This document shows positions 7,471 to 16,075 of a stretch of 55,743 nt of DNA, one piece after another (the stretch's first letter is position 1; each line of letters begins with the position of its first letter). A program made the position numbers and the translations under genes. The notes under the pieces are model-generated. The model did no database searches. It was not told the origin of the DNA and saw only the letters and a list, made by a program, of their open reading frames with translations. This DNA comes from Streptomyces echinatus (GTDB taxonomy: Bacteria; Actinomycetota; Actinomycetes; Streptomycetales; Streptomycetaceae), in contig NZ_JACHJK010000027.1 in NCBI RefSeq assembly GCF_014203595.1, positions 1-55,743 of the forward strand, given 5' to 3'.

Positions 7471-8810
7471 ACCTTCAGGGCCACGACGGGGTGGAACAGC
7501 AGGGCCGGTGAGGCGACCATGTTGACCACGCGTACGAACCTCGCCCACACGGCCGGGTCTTTCACCGCGACGTGGAAGAGGCGGGTGTTGTACCAGTGGG
7601 CGAAGCGCGCGGGCAGGGGCTGGCCTTGGGGCGTCCACATCAGGTCGGAGTTGGTGGAGAGGGTCCACGGGCCCAGCAGCAGTCGGCCCAGTTTCTTCTG
7701 GAAGGCTCCGGCGACGCCGTCCAGGTCTTTGGACGCCCGGCGCGCGGTCAGCATGCGCTGGAGCAGTTCCGCCTCCATCGCGGCCACCGTCAGGCCCTGG
7801 CCGTAGACGGGGTTGAAGACACAGACGGCGTCGCCGAGGGCGATGAGGCGGTCCGGCCAGTCCTTGACGGCGTGGTAGGGCCGCCACTGGTTGTCGGTGT
7901 TGGTGTAGCGGTGGGTGGGCTCCTGGCGGGTGCGCCGGCCGATGTGCTCGGCCAGGCGGGGGTTGTCCAGGGTCTCGGCGAACGCCAGGTAGCCCTCGTC
8001 GTCGGTCGGCGGCTGGTCCTGGAACCCGAAGAGCGAGCAGGTCCAGCGGTTGCGCTCCACGGCGAGCAGGACCCCGGCCCGGGGCACGCCGGGGGCGAAC
8101 AGCATCTGGTAGGCGATGTAGTAGTCCGGGTGGCCGGGGTGGCCCTCGTCGGGCCGGTCGAAGTTCATCGACGTGTAGGTGACCTTGGCCTTCACGGTCC
8201 GTTTGGGCGGCACGCTGATCCCCGCGTCGCCCAGCCAGTCCGTCAGTGAGCTGGAGCGTCCCGAGGCGTCGACGACCAGGTCGGCGGCCAGCTCGAACGG
8301 CGCTGAGGGCTGGGGGGATTCCGTGTCATCGTGCGGCCGGCACGTCACGCCGCTCACCCGGCCGCAGGCGTCACGGGTCAGGCCCGTGCACCGGGTGGAC
8401 GGCATCAGCGTGACCTGGGGCAGTGCGAGCACTTTGCGGCGCAGGCGGCGTTCCAGTTCGTCGCGGGTGAAGGTCTGGATGCGCACGCCCGTGCGGTGCC
8501 GTGGTGCGAGTCCGACGGGCAGCATGAAGTCGATGCCCTCTCCGTAGTCGAACACCGGTGCTCCCGCCTCGCGCAGTTCCGCGCGCAGTCCGGGGAACAG
8601 CCGCTCGAGGATCTGACCGCCCTTGGCCAGCATCGCGTGCGCGTGGTGGCCCTGCGGGGCTCCGGGATGGACGCCGGTGTCCTCGTCGACGGCGTCCCGT
8701 TCCACGAGGACGACCTCGGTGAAGAAGTCGGCCAGCACGCGCGCGGTCACCAGTCCCGCGTAACTGCCGCCGATGACAACGGCCTTGCCCCACGGGCGAT
8801 CGGTTCTCAT
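7422..8810 (-). CDS. FAD-dependent oxidoreductase (UbiH/PHBH-like), IS-derived C-terminus
   Basis: About 462 residues. It has an N-terminal FAD-binding Rossmann motif (AVVIGGSYAGLVTARVLADF), an LVVDASGRSSSLTDWL region, and the second FAD motif LIALGDAVCVFNPVYGQGL. These are hallmarks of class A flavoprotein hydroxylase-like enzymes; the substrate is unknown. The ATG at 8810 follows GGGAG, and a GTG at 8822 is also in frame. The last ~16 codons lie inside the solo IS end, so the native C-terminus has been replaced near its expected end. A C-terminal helix with AVWARFVRVVNMVASPALLF remains, and activity is probably retained. Confidence 0.88.
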   Translation of the reverse strand: MRTDRPWGKAVVIGGSYAGLVTARVLADFFTEVVLVERDAVDEDTGVHPGAPQGHHAHAMLAKGGQILERLFPGLRAELREAGAPVFDYGEGIDFMLPVGLAPRHRTGVRIQTFTRDELERRLRRKVLALPQVTLMPSTRCTGLTRDACGRVSGVTCRPHDDTESPQPSAPFELAADLVVDASGRSSSLTDWLGDAGISVPPKRTVKAKVTYTSMNFDRPDEGHPGHPDYYIAYQMLFAPGVPRAGVLLAVERNRWTCSLFGFQDQPPTDDEGYLAFAETLDNPRLAEHIGRRTRQEPTHRYTNTDNQWRPYHAVKDWPDRLIALGDAVCVFNPVYGQGLTVAAMEAELLQRMLTARRASKDLDGVAGAFQKKLGRLLLGPWTLSTNSDLMWTPQGQPLPARFAHWYNTRLFHVAVKDPAVWARFVRVVNMVASPALLFHPVVALKVLTGCLERKPRSLGRG

Positions 8811-8822
8811 GGCGTCTCCCAC

Positions 8823-9409
8823 GTGTCGTCGTCTCCCCTGCGTCGTCGGGGTGCGGGGCAGGGCCGTCCAGCCACGTCAACGGCCCCGTCCAGGCGCCCG
8901 GTACGGGGCTCGGGAAGCATCCGGGGAGCGCGTGCGGGCCCGGTCCGGCGCCGGCGCCCGGCACATCGTCAAGCATCGGTCCACGGACCCTCGCGGCGTA
9001 CGGCCGGATTCGGTCGGCTGCGCCGAGGAGGGGGCTGCCCTTGACGGGCCGCCCTCGAACGCTGAACTCCCGCTGAGGGAGGCGGTGCGCCCGGGCGCCC
9101 CCGGTCGCACGCCGGACGGCGTCTTCGCCGGCACGGCGTACGGCGGCCGCAGGATCCGCGCCCGCCGGGGGCAGGCGCGGCATCCGTCACGTGGTTCCGG
9201 AGGGGAACGGCCACAGGGCCGCCCGCCTGCGACGGGGTTCGCACGGCGGGCGCCCTCCCGGCTTCGCCGTGGTGCACACAGATCGCAGCAGGCAGCCCGG
9301 GCCGCCGGGCAGGCCCGGGCGGTTCGCCGCCGTGGGCACCCCGTCCGGCAGGTGGGGGTGCGTCTGTCCCGGCGCCGTCACCGCCGCCGCGCGCCTCGTC
9401 CGGCTCCGC
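8823..9409. other. No gene recognised
   Basis: Nearly 600 bp separate the FAD oxidoreductase and hydrolase genes. Several frames are open on both strands, but the translations are compositionally biased and carry no motif. The part near 8823-8870 probably contains the promoter of the oxidoreductase gene. Confidence 0.4.
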
Positions 9410-10279
9410 TCACGAGCGGGCGGGCGGAGCCGGGAGCGCGGCGAGTTCGCCCAGGGCGCGGGCCGCCGGTGCCGGGTCGGTCAGCCACTTCAGGTGACTG
9501 CCCTTGAGGGTGCGCACGTCGTAGGGGTTGTCCGGGGTCAGCGCGTTGCCCTCGCGGATCAGCCGGTCCTGCATGGCGAGCGGCAGGCTCGCGTCGTCGG
9601 CCAGACGCACGTAGGTCTTCGGGATCCGGCCCCAGGTCGCGGCCTGCGCCCGGTCGGCGGAGGTGCCGACGTCGAGGTTCTCGTCGGGCTGGAAGGTGTT
9701 CAGGAAGGTCAGGAACTCCTCGTCGGTGCCATCGGCGAGGAAGGCCGCCTTGAACGCGGCGAGGGCGCGCGGCTCCGCGGTGCGGAAGTTGACGCGGAGC
9801 AGGCCGAGTTCGGCCGGGTTCCCGGCCATCGCCAGCCCCAGGGAAGCGGCGTCGACCGTGGCCATCTCCGGCTCGGCGTAGTAGTCGTTGACGTCGAGGT
9901 CGACCGGGCACCAGGCCGAGACGTAGACGATGCGGTCGATCAGGTCGGGACGTGCGTTGGCCGCGGCGGTGGCCGTGATGCCGCCGCGGCTGTGCGAGAG
10001 AAGGATCACCGGCCCGTTCTCCTTGGCCCGCTCCAGGATCTGGATCAGATGCGCGGCGTTGTCGGCGAGCGTGACGCCCTTGATCGAGCCGGGCGCGGTG
10101 GCGAGCCCTTCGAGGTCCTGGGGCGTCTGATAGGCGTGCGAGTAGGTCGCCCCGAATCCGTGGCCGGGCAGGTCGACGGCGACCGAACGGTGTCCGAGGA
10201 GGCCGAGTTCGGCCTGGAGCGGCGCGAAGGAGAAGGAGTTCGCGAAGGCGCCGTGAACCAGTACGAAGGTCGGTTGCAT
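9410..10279 (-). CDS. Alpha/beta hydrolase
   Basis: A 289-residue alpha/beta-hydrolase fold protein. TFVLVHGAFANSFSFAPL near the N-terminus gives the HG oxyanion-hole motif. LLSHSRGGITATAA near residues 94-107 is the nucleophile elbow (SxSxG, Ser in HSRGG). A HLKWL segment near residue 263 holds the likely catalytic His. It resembles the EstC/salicylate-esterase-like group. There is no signal peptide, so it is cytoplasmic. The ATG at 10279 starts directly at the first beta strand, which is normal for the group. No partner gene is adjacent. Confidence 0.9.
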   Translation of the reverse strand: MQPTFVLVHGAFANSFSFAPLQAELGLLGHRSVAVDLPGHGFGATYSHAYQTPQDLEGLATAPGSIKGVTLADNAAHLIQILERAKENGPVILLSHSRGGITATAAANARPDLIDRIVYVSAWCPVDLDVNDYYAEPEMATVDAASLGLAMAGNPAELGLLRVNFRTAEPRALAAFKAAFLADGTDEEFLTFLNTFQPDENLDVGTSADRAQAATWGRIPKTYVRLADDASLPLAMQDRLIREGNALTPDNPYDVRTLKGSHLKWLTDPAPAARALGELAALPAPPARS

Positions 10280-10770
10280 GGGTTCTTGCTCGCTTTCTTG
10301 CCCCGGGCGTCGGTACGCGCAGTACCGTTCCCGCCACCGCGGGCCACCTCGCGGCCGGGGAACGGGCGTGGTGCTGCGCGCGTCCTCGCCGCGGGGACGT
10401 CTTCGGGCGTGGCAGGCGCCACGCGGTCGAGCGCGGAGTCTTGGGGGCAGCGCGGACGGCTGCCCGGCATCCGCTGGGTCAGCCTACGCAACGAAGATCA
10501 TCCGCACTACCGCAGAAGCCCTTCCGTTTGTGCTTCGTACTGCCGTACCGCGGGGTGGGGGTGGGGTGCTTCGCGCGAGGGACGCGCCACCCCGTCCGCG
10601 CCTTCTGCCGGCCGGCCGCGGCAGTTCGTGCACCGGCTGCACGGAGTAGCGCCTGCGTCAACGGCCTTGTGGGGCAGCGGGGTTGCTTCCTGCACCGGGT
10701 GGCGCCGGGCGAGGGTGGGGGGCGAAAGCCGGTTGCTCTGCCGCCTGGTGCGGGGGAAGGGTCCAGGGTC
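10280..10770. other. No gene recognised
   Basis: Intergenic stretch between the divergent hydrolase (minus) and YCII (plus) genes. The sequence around 10480-10530 is AT-richer and could hold promoters. Open frames show no conserved domain. Confidence 0.4.
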
Positions 10771-11319
10771 ATGGAGTTCTGCTATCACCGAGACCGGGCC
10801 GGCTCCGTGGCGTTGCGCGACGAGCTGCTGGAGGCGCACTGGTCCTACATGGACGGGTACGCGGCGCAGATGATCGCGCGCGGCCCGACCTTCGCCGGCG
10901 ACGGTGAGACGTCCACCGGCAGCGTGCACATCGTCGACCTGCCCGGCCCCGCCGCTGCCCGCGCGTTCGCCTTCGACGAGCCCAACTACCAGGCCGGTGT
11001 GTACCGCGACGTGCTGCTGCGCCGGTGGCACAACATGCTGGGGCGCACCATGTGGGACTTCCCCGGCGGCCGCAGCGGCGGCAGCCGGTATCTGGTGATC
11101 GGTCTGGGCCCGGGGCGGGCCACGGGCCTCGCCGTGCCGCCGGCCGGCCGGGACGAGCTGATCGCGTTCGGGCCGCTGCTGTCCGACGACGGCGCCGCCC
11201 GGCTGGGGACGGCGGCGCTGGTCCGGGCGGCGGACCCGGACCGGGCCTGCGCCGTCCTGGCCCCGGACCGGTATGCGGACATCGAGGTCCATGGCTGGGA
11301 GTTCGGGGGGCGGCGGTGA
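10771..11319 (+). CDS. YCII-related domain protein
   Basis: A 182-residue protein whose first ~95 residues fit the YciI/YCII ferredoxin-like fold: an initial FCYHRDRAGSVALRDELLEA segment, MIARGPTFAGDGETSTGSVH in the position of the usual GP...GS motif, then AAARAFAFDEPNYQAGVY. The remaining ~80 residues look like an added lineage-specific domain. YCII proteins are small putative catalytic or dimerisation modules with a conserved His/Asp pair. The ATG at 10771 follows GGAAGGG. The gene is convergent with the amidohydrolase gene. Confidence 0.8.
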   Translation: MEFCYHRDRAGSVALRDELLEAHWSYMDGYAAQMIARGPTFAGDGETSTGSVHIVDLPGPAAARAFAFDEPNYQAGVYRDVLLRRWHNMLGRTMWDFPGGRSGGSRYLVIGLGPGRATGLAVPPAGRDELIAFGPLLSDDGAARLGTAALVRAADPDRACAVLAPDRYADIEVHGWEFGGRR

Positions 11320-11466
11320 CGGACCGGGGCCGCCGCGCGTCCCGGGCGTGCGGCGGTTGGTGCTCGGCGGAGCCCGCCCGGGCCGCGTCCGGCGGCTGAC
11401 GGACGGGTGCCCGGCGTTCTGGCCGAGGGCCCGTCCGGTGGCCTGGCGGAGCGCCTGGAGGGGGTG

Positions 11467-12765
11467 TCAGGGGTGACGGAGGCGGGCGGCGGTGTCGTGG
11501 AGGCGGGTGAGGGTGTCGGTGAGGTGGGGGTTCAGGAGCCGGCCGGCCTGTTTGACCGGGCGGCCGGCCACCAGGACGGTGTCGATGTTGCCGGGGTGGG
11601 CGCAGGTGACCACGGCGCCGACCGGGTCGTGGTGGGCGGCGAGGTTGACGGCGCCGGCCCTGAGGAGGATCAGGTCGGCCTGCTTGCCGGGGCGCAGGGA
11701 GCCGATGGTGTCGGCCAGTCCGAGGGCGGCGGCGCCGTCCTGGGTGGCCATGCGCAGCACGGTGGCGGCGGTGGGGCGCTCCCCGTCGGGGCAGAGGTGG
11801 CCGGTGGTCAGGGCGGCGCGCATCAGGGAGAACATGTCGCCCGCGACGGTGGTCACCACGTCGGCGCCGAGGCCGGTGGTCACCCCGGCGGCCCGCAGCC
11901 GGTTGATCATCGGCGCGCCGTGGCCCATGGCGGCCTCGACGGCGGGGGCGATCGAGGCGGTGCCGCCGGAGTCGGCGATCCGGCGCAGCTCGTCGTCGGG
12001 CAGTGAGTTGCCGTGCACGTACAGGGTGTCGGGGCCCAGCAGGCCGGCCCGGGCGAGCGCGTCGACGGGGCGTGGGGTGTCGGGGCTCGCGCCGGTGTGG
12101 ACGGCGAGGCGGAGACCGAGTTCGCGGGCGAGCCGCCAGTCCTCGGTGACCGTGTCGATCGGGCTGTAGGAGGGGCCGAGCGGGGCGAGCGCGAAGGACA
12201 CGAGCCCGGTGGCGCCGCTGGTGGTGTGCAGGGCGTGGGCGCGGCGGACGTCGTCGGTGCGGCGGGCCTCGGGGCTGAAGACGGGGTAGCCGTATCCGAA
12301 GACGGCGCGGATGCCGGCCGCGTGCAGGCCGTCCAGGGCCGCGGCGGTGTGGTCGGGGGTGTACTGGGCGTGTGAGAAGTCCTGCACGGTGGTGATGCCG
12401 GCGTCCAGGCACTCCAGCGCGCCGGCGAGGTTGGCGGTGCGCAGGTCTTCGGGGCGCAGGCGTGGGCCGAGTTCGCCCAGTACGTGGCGCAGGTAGCCGT
12501 CCAGGTCGGTGTCGACGGCGGCGGCGCGCAGCGGGGTCTGCCACAGGTGCCGGTGGGTGTCCACGAAACCCGGCAGGACGATGTGGCCGCGGGCGTCGAG
12601 GACCTGGGCGCCGTCGGCGGGCAGGCGGGGGCCGACGGCGGCGATGCGGTCGCCTTCGATCAGGACGTCGTGGTGCGGCAGGGCGACGGGGTGCGGCTCG
12701 GTGTCGATGACGCAGGCGTCGCGCAGGAGCAGGCGTGCGGGCGGTAAGGCGGTGGTGCCGGGCAT
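11467..12765 (-). CDS. Amidohydrolase family protein (ATZ/TRZ, SsnA-like)
   Basis: A 432-residue metal-dependent hydrolase. It has the metal-binding motif VLPGFVDTHRHLWQT (HxH) near residues 63-77, further metal/catalytic positions in LAVHTGAS and LYVHGN, and the Asp-bearing TTGLGADVVTT. The C-terminal beta-sandwich segment GSLRPGKQADLILL is typical of the deaminase/chlorohydrolase group acting on cyclic amidines or guanidines. The substrate is unknown. The gene is divergent from a MarR gene at 12852, which probably controls it. Confidence 0.9.
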   Translation of the reverse strand: MPGTTALPPARLLLRDACVIDTEPHPVALPHHDVLIEGDRIAAVGPRLPADGAQVLDARGHIVLPGFVDTHRHLWQTPLRAAAVDTDLDGYLRHVLGELGPRLRPEDLRTANLAGALECLDAGITTVQDFSHAQYTPDHTAAALDGLHAAGIRAVFGYGYPVFSPEARRTDDVRRAHALHTTSGATGLVSFALAPLGPSYSPIDTVTEDWRLARELGLRLAVHTGASPDTPRPVDALARAGLLGPDTLYVHGNSLPDDELRRIADSGGTASIAPAVEAAMGHGAPMINRLRAAGVTTGLGADVVTTVAGDMFSLMRAALTTGHLCPDGERPTAATVLRMATQDGAAALGLADTIGSLRPGKQADLILLRAGAVNLAAHHDPVGAVVTCAHPGNIDTVLVAGRPVKQAGRLLNPHLTDTLTRLHDTAARLRHP

Positions 12766-12851
12766 GGTGGTTCCCCCTCGGGTACACCCCGAAAGCCTCT
12801 TCCATGAAAGCTTTTGAGAAAGCTATGTGGGCCATAACCTACCCTGCCCAG

Positions 12852-13370
12852 GTGAGTTCCTCCACCCCTCGCCCGGACCGGGTCGACGAGCTGCTCGACA
12901 CCTGGCACCGGGAACTGCCCGCCGTGCTGGGGCCGAGCTCCGAACTGGCCAAGCGCGTCATGCTGCTGGCCGCCGCCCTGGACGCGGCGACCCGCCGGGA
13001 GCTGACCCGGTACGGGCTCACCGGCGCGGAGTTCGACATCCTCGCCGCGCTCCGGCGGGCCGGGAAGCCGTACCGGATGAAGCCGCACGAGGTCGGGCGC
13101 GCCGTGCTGCTGTCGTCCGGCGGAACCACCAACACGCTCAACCGGCTGGCCGCGCGGGGGCTGGTCGACCGCAGTCCCGACCCGGACGACGGGCGCAGCA
13201 TGTTCATCCGGCTCACCCCCGAGGGCGTCGAGCTCGCCGAGCGCGCGCTCCTGGGCAACGCGGCGGCCCACGCCGAGGTCTTCGACGGCGTACCGGGCGA
13301 GGACCTGGACGCCGCGGCTCACGCCCTGCGGGCCGTCCCGCTGCCCGGCGACCGGGGGCGCCGCAGCTGA
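12852..13370 (+). CDS. MarR family regulator
   Basis: About 172 residues. The winged helix includes the helix LTGAEFDILAALRRAGKPY, the recognition helix VLLSSGGTTNTLNRLAARGL and the wing DRSPDPDDGRSMFIRLTPEG. The start is uncertain: GTG at 12852 gives a normal N-terminus but has no clear ribosome site, so the transcript could be leaderless. An ATG at 12825 is in frame. It is divergent from the amidohydrolase gene. The intergenic region has the palindrome AAAGCTTT and a repeated GAAAGCT around 12806-12823, a candidate operator. Confidence 0.88.
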   Translation: MSSSTPRPDRVDELLDTWHRELPAVLGPSSELAKRVMLLAAALDAATRRELTRYGLTGAEFDILAALRRAGKPYRMKPHEVGRAVLLSSGGTTNTLNRLAARGLVDRSPDPDDGRSMFIRLTPEGVELAERALLGNAAAHAEVFDGVPGEDLDAAAHALRAVPLPGDRGRRS

Positions 13371-13742
13371 GAGGACGCCGGGGGTCACAGAACGCCGGCA
13401 GTCGAAGGACGCCGACGCCGAGAGGCCGCCGGCTGGGCGGGCGTGGCCGGGCGGCCCGCAAGGTGCGTCCCGCCGATCCGGGACCGGCCCTCTGCGGACG
13501 CGGGCGTGCCCAGCGGTGCTGCCGAAGCCCCGGCCCTCATCGCCCCGCCCGGTCCCTGTCCGGCCCGGACCGCGCCGACGTGACGTACCGTCACCACGTG
13601 CCCCGTCACGTGCGGTTGCCGCCCGGCATCGCCATGGCCGGTGTCCTGGACACCGGTGCCTGCCGGGCGACGCGGGTCCTCGGCCTTCTACGCTCGTACG
13701 TGTTCGGGACCGGCAGTACCGGCTCACGAAGGAAGGCGGCGC
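13371..13742. other. No gene recognised
   Basis: About 370 bp between the MarR gene and the 377-aa unknown. The stretch 13570-13700 alternates between GC- and AT-richer sequence and likely carries the promoter of the downstream gene. No domain-bearing frame was seen. Confidence 0.4.
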
Positions 13743-14876
13743 ATGGCGGGCGGGGGCACGGTGGGCGGGGGCGGTGCTGAGCGGTACTCCTGGCACACCG
13801 TCGAGGCGTGGGCCAGGGGCGGGCAGGCCGAGCGGATCGGGGCGGCTGGCGGGGCGCTCGCCGCGGAGGCCCGGCAGATCGGGGAACGGCTGGAAACGCT
13901 GCACCGTGATCTCGCCTTCATGCAGCGGGCGTTGGCGCTCACTCCGGGGCGTGCGTTCCTGCGGCGGCTTCTGTCGTTGAGCACTCAGGTGCGGCATTCG
14001 AAAGCGAGCGACGAGCGTCTGCTCGCGTCGCTGATCGCGGAAGCGCAGTCCCTCGACGACGCGCTGTACGTGCTGTGGCACCCCGAGGCGATCGAGCACC
14101 ATGAGCTACGGGCCTGTCTCTTCCACGAGTTGCTGCTGCGCGGGGCGGACCCCGACGAGCTGCTCCCCCGTGCCGGCCGGCGCCCCGATTTCCGCCCGGG
14201 CCACTGGAGCGGGCTCTCCTGGCTGCCGGCCCGGCCGGCGGAGATGGAAGGGCCGGACCTGAGCGCGTGGCTGCCCAGCCGTGGCTATCTCAACAGCGCC
14301 AGCGGCTCGCCCGCGCCGATGAAGTCGCCGACGCCGGTCGGTGCGGCCGCACGCCGGGCCGGTGGGGTTCACCGGGTCCGGGAGGCCACGCCCGCGCAGC
14401 TGGTCGAACTGATCGGCAGGCCCGCCAGGGACGGCAGGTGGTGCGACCACGAAGCCCGGGTCTTCGCCCTGGACGAGCCCGTCACCGCGAGGGAGTTGCC
14501 GCACGTCGTGTCCGCGTTGCCGCTGGACTGCCTGCGCGGGCTGGGTGAGCGGGACCGGTTCGAGGGAGAGGAGTGCACGCTCGGCACGGTCTGGCTGACG
14601 TTGTTCATGACCGCCTCGACCGGAGGGATCGGCTCACCGGGTGTCCACGGCGCCTGGGGGCGCTTCAGCGCGTGGCTCGCCCTGTCGGGGCTCTGCGGAG
14701 CCGAGTACCCCGAGGCGAGCGCCCGTGAGGTCGAGGAGCGGGCCCGGGCCTGCAGCTGGTACCGGTTCGGGGCCGACACCGGATGGTTCCGCAACGAGGT
14801 GAGCGACTACGGCATCGCCGCCCTTTCCCCCGACGGCCGCCGTATCGCCGTACTCGCCGCGACGGACGCCGACTGA
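13743..14876 (+). CDS. Conserved streptomycete protein of unknown function (possibly DUF6183)
   Basis: A 377-residue soluble protein starting at an ATG behind GAAGGAAGG. The frame is open further upstream, but that part is not protein-like. Residues ~30-110 are helix-rich with many Leu/Ala. The C-terminal half has a conserved-looking core (VWLTLFMTASTGGIGSPG, then RFSAWLALSGLCG), with tryptophans and a terminal SPDGRRIAVLAATDAD. It reminds me of the DUF6183 family, but I am not certain. There are no membrane segments, metal-site motifs or catalytic signatures. It lies immediately upstream of the histone-fold gene. Confidence 0.75.
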   Translation: MAGGGTVGGGGAERYSWHTVEAWARGGQAERIGAAGGALAAEARQIGERLETLHRDLAFMQRALALTPGRAFLRRLLSLSTQVRHSKASDERLLASLIAEAQSLDDALYVLWHPEAIEHHELRACLFHELLLRGADPDELLPRAGRRPDFRPGHWSGLSWLPARPAEMEGPDLSAWLPSRGYLNSASGSPAPMKSPTPVGAAARRAGGVHRVREATPAQLVELIGRPARDGRWCDHEARVFALDEPVTARELPHVVSALPLDCLRGLGERDRFEGEECTLGTVWLTLFMTASTGGIGSPGVHGAWGRFSAWLALSGLCGAEYPEASAREVEERARACSWYRFGADTGWFRNEVSDYGIAALSPDGRRIAVLAATDAD

Positions 14877-15040
14877 AGGCGTCCGGCCGCAACGGCCTTG
14901 ACGCCGTTGCCTTCGGCGGCTCGGGCTACCCGCCTCGCCCCGCTCGCCCGGGGGTGGAGCGGGAAGAGAGCGGGCTTGCGTGGTGAAGTGGGGCACTCTG
15001 ACAACTCTGACAACTCCGACAGCAGGGAGCGTTTTCTTCG

Positions 15041-15820
15041 ATGCCCGCACAGTCCGCACGCCCTGAGCGCAGTGGTCCCGGGACCGCCTCGGTCATGGAT
15101 GTCTCGCCGTTCAAGTCTTCTCTCGTCAAAGCGGTGTTCAGGGACGTGACCTCGATGCACGTCTCTCGGCCGGCCGCGTCGGCCGCCGCGTCGGTGACGC
15201 GGACAGTGCTGGCGGAGATCATCGACGGCGCGAGGAGAGCGGCGGCAAAGGAGGCCCGCAAGAAGCTGATTCCCGGGGACCTTCTCTCGGCGATCGACCG
15301 GAACGTCGAGCTCGAGGTCGCAGGCAAGTGGTACGACCACAGCCCGACGTTTCGAAGCCGGATCGGTGTCCTGTACGACGCCGAGGGTGTCATGGTGCCA
15401 TCTCCCAAGCGCAGCAGGTCGCGCAAACCGAGTGCGGTGGTCGGCGCCCACAGGTTCGAGGCCGGGGTCAGGAAGCTGCTGTGGAGCCAGGGGGCGACGG
15501 CCGTCCCGGCGATGGTCCGCGACCTGGACGGAATCGCGAGCGTGTTCCTGACGAACCTCGCCCGGGACGCGGCCATGGTCGTCCGCGAGCGCGGGGTCAG
15601 ACGTTTCGGTACGGTCACCCTGGCGATGCCGGGCGAAGCGGCCCCGCCCCCGTCCCTCAAGGACTCCCTCCAGGCGCTGTCCACCCGCAGGGGGGACGGG
15701 CGGACCATCGGCAGGGATGACGTCCTGGCCGCCACCACGATTCAGTTGTTCGGCGGCAATCTCAGGCAGCGAGCCCTCACCGAGGCACGCGAGGCGACAC
15801 AGAACACATCGGCCGGCTGA
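15041..15820 (+). CDS. Putative tandem histone-fold protein (H2A-like plus H2B-like)
   Basis: A 259-residue basic protein; ATG preceded by AGGGAG. Residues ~22-92 fit an H2A-type histone fold: alpha1 ~22-36, loop with HVSRPA, long alpha2 ~44-71 (VLAEIIDGARRAAAKEA), then KKLIPGDLLSAIDRNVELE, which lines up with H2A TRIIPRHLQLAIRNDEEL. A basic linker KRSRSRKPS follows (~123-131). Residues ~138-254 fit H2B: alpha1 FEAGVRKLL, alpha2 ~156-183, a ~35-residue insertion in loop 2, then TIGRDDVLAATTIQLFGGN aligning with H2B TITSREIQTAVRLLLPGEL, and an alphaC-like LRQRALTEAREATQ. The alignments are by eye against remembered eukaryotic histones. If right, one chain would form an intramolecular histone dimer that binds DNA. 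No partner gene is evident. A generic helical protein remains possible. Confidence 0.72.
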   Translation: MPAQSARPERSGPGTASVMDVSPFKSSLVKAVFRDVTSMHVSRPAASAAASVTRTVLAEIIDGARRAAAKEARKKLIPGDLLSAIDRNVELEVAGKWYDHSPTFRSRIGVLYDAEGVMVPSPKRSRSRKPSAVVGAHRFEAGVRKLLWSQGATAVPAMVRDLDGIASVFLTNLARDAAMVVRERGVRRFGTVTLAMPGEAAPPPSLKDSLQALSTRRGDGRTIGRDDVLAATTIQLFGGNLRQRALTEAREATQNTSAG

Positions 15821-16075
15821 GCGGGTACGACCGACAGCTCCGCCTGATCAAGGCCTCGACCGCGCGCTGAGGGAGGGGCGAACGGGCCGGGTGCGGTGCG
15901 GTGTGGTCGCGGAGGTGTGGGGCGTGCGGCTGTGTGCGCCGAGGGCGGTGCCGGGGGCCGTACGGCTGGCCCGGTTCGGCTCCCCCCGGCGCTCGGTCGG
16001 CCCCCAATGCCGCGTGTGTGGTGGGGGGTTGTCCGTTGACATCCTCCCGGCCCTGAAGGACCGGGATTCCCTTTT

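Noticed and set aside
10769..12835. A minus-strand open frame of ~690 codons over the amidohydrolase
   Set aside because: It is a shifted frame of the real amidohydrolase gene. The translation is poly-basic and proline-rich without motifs.
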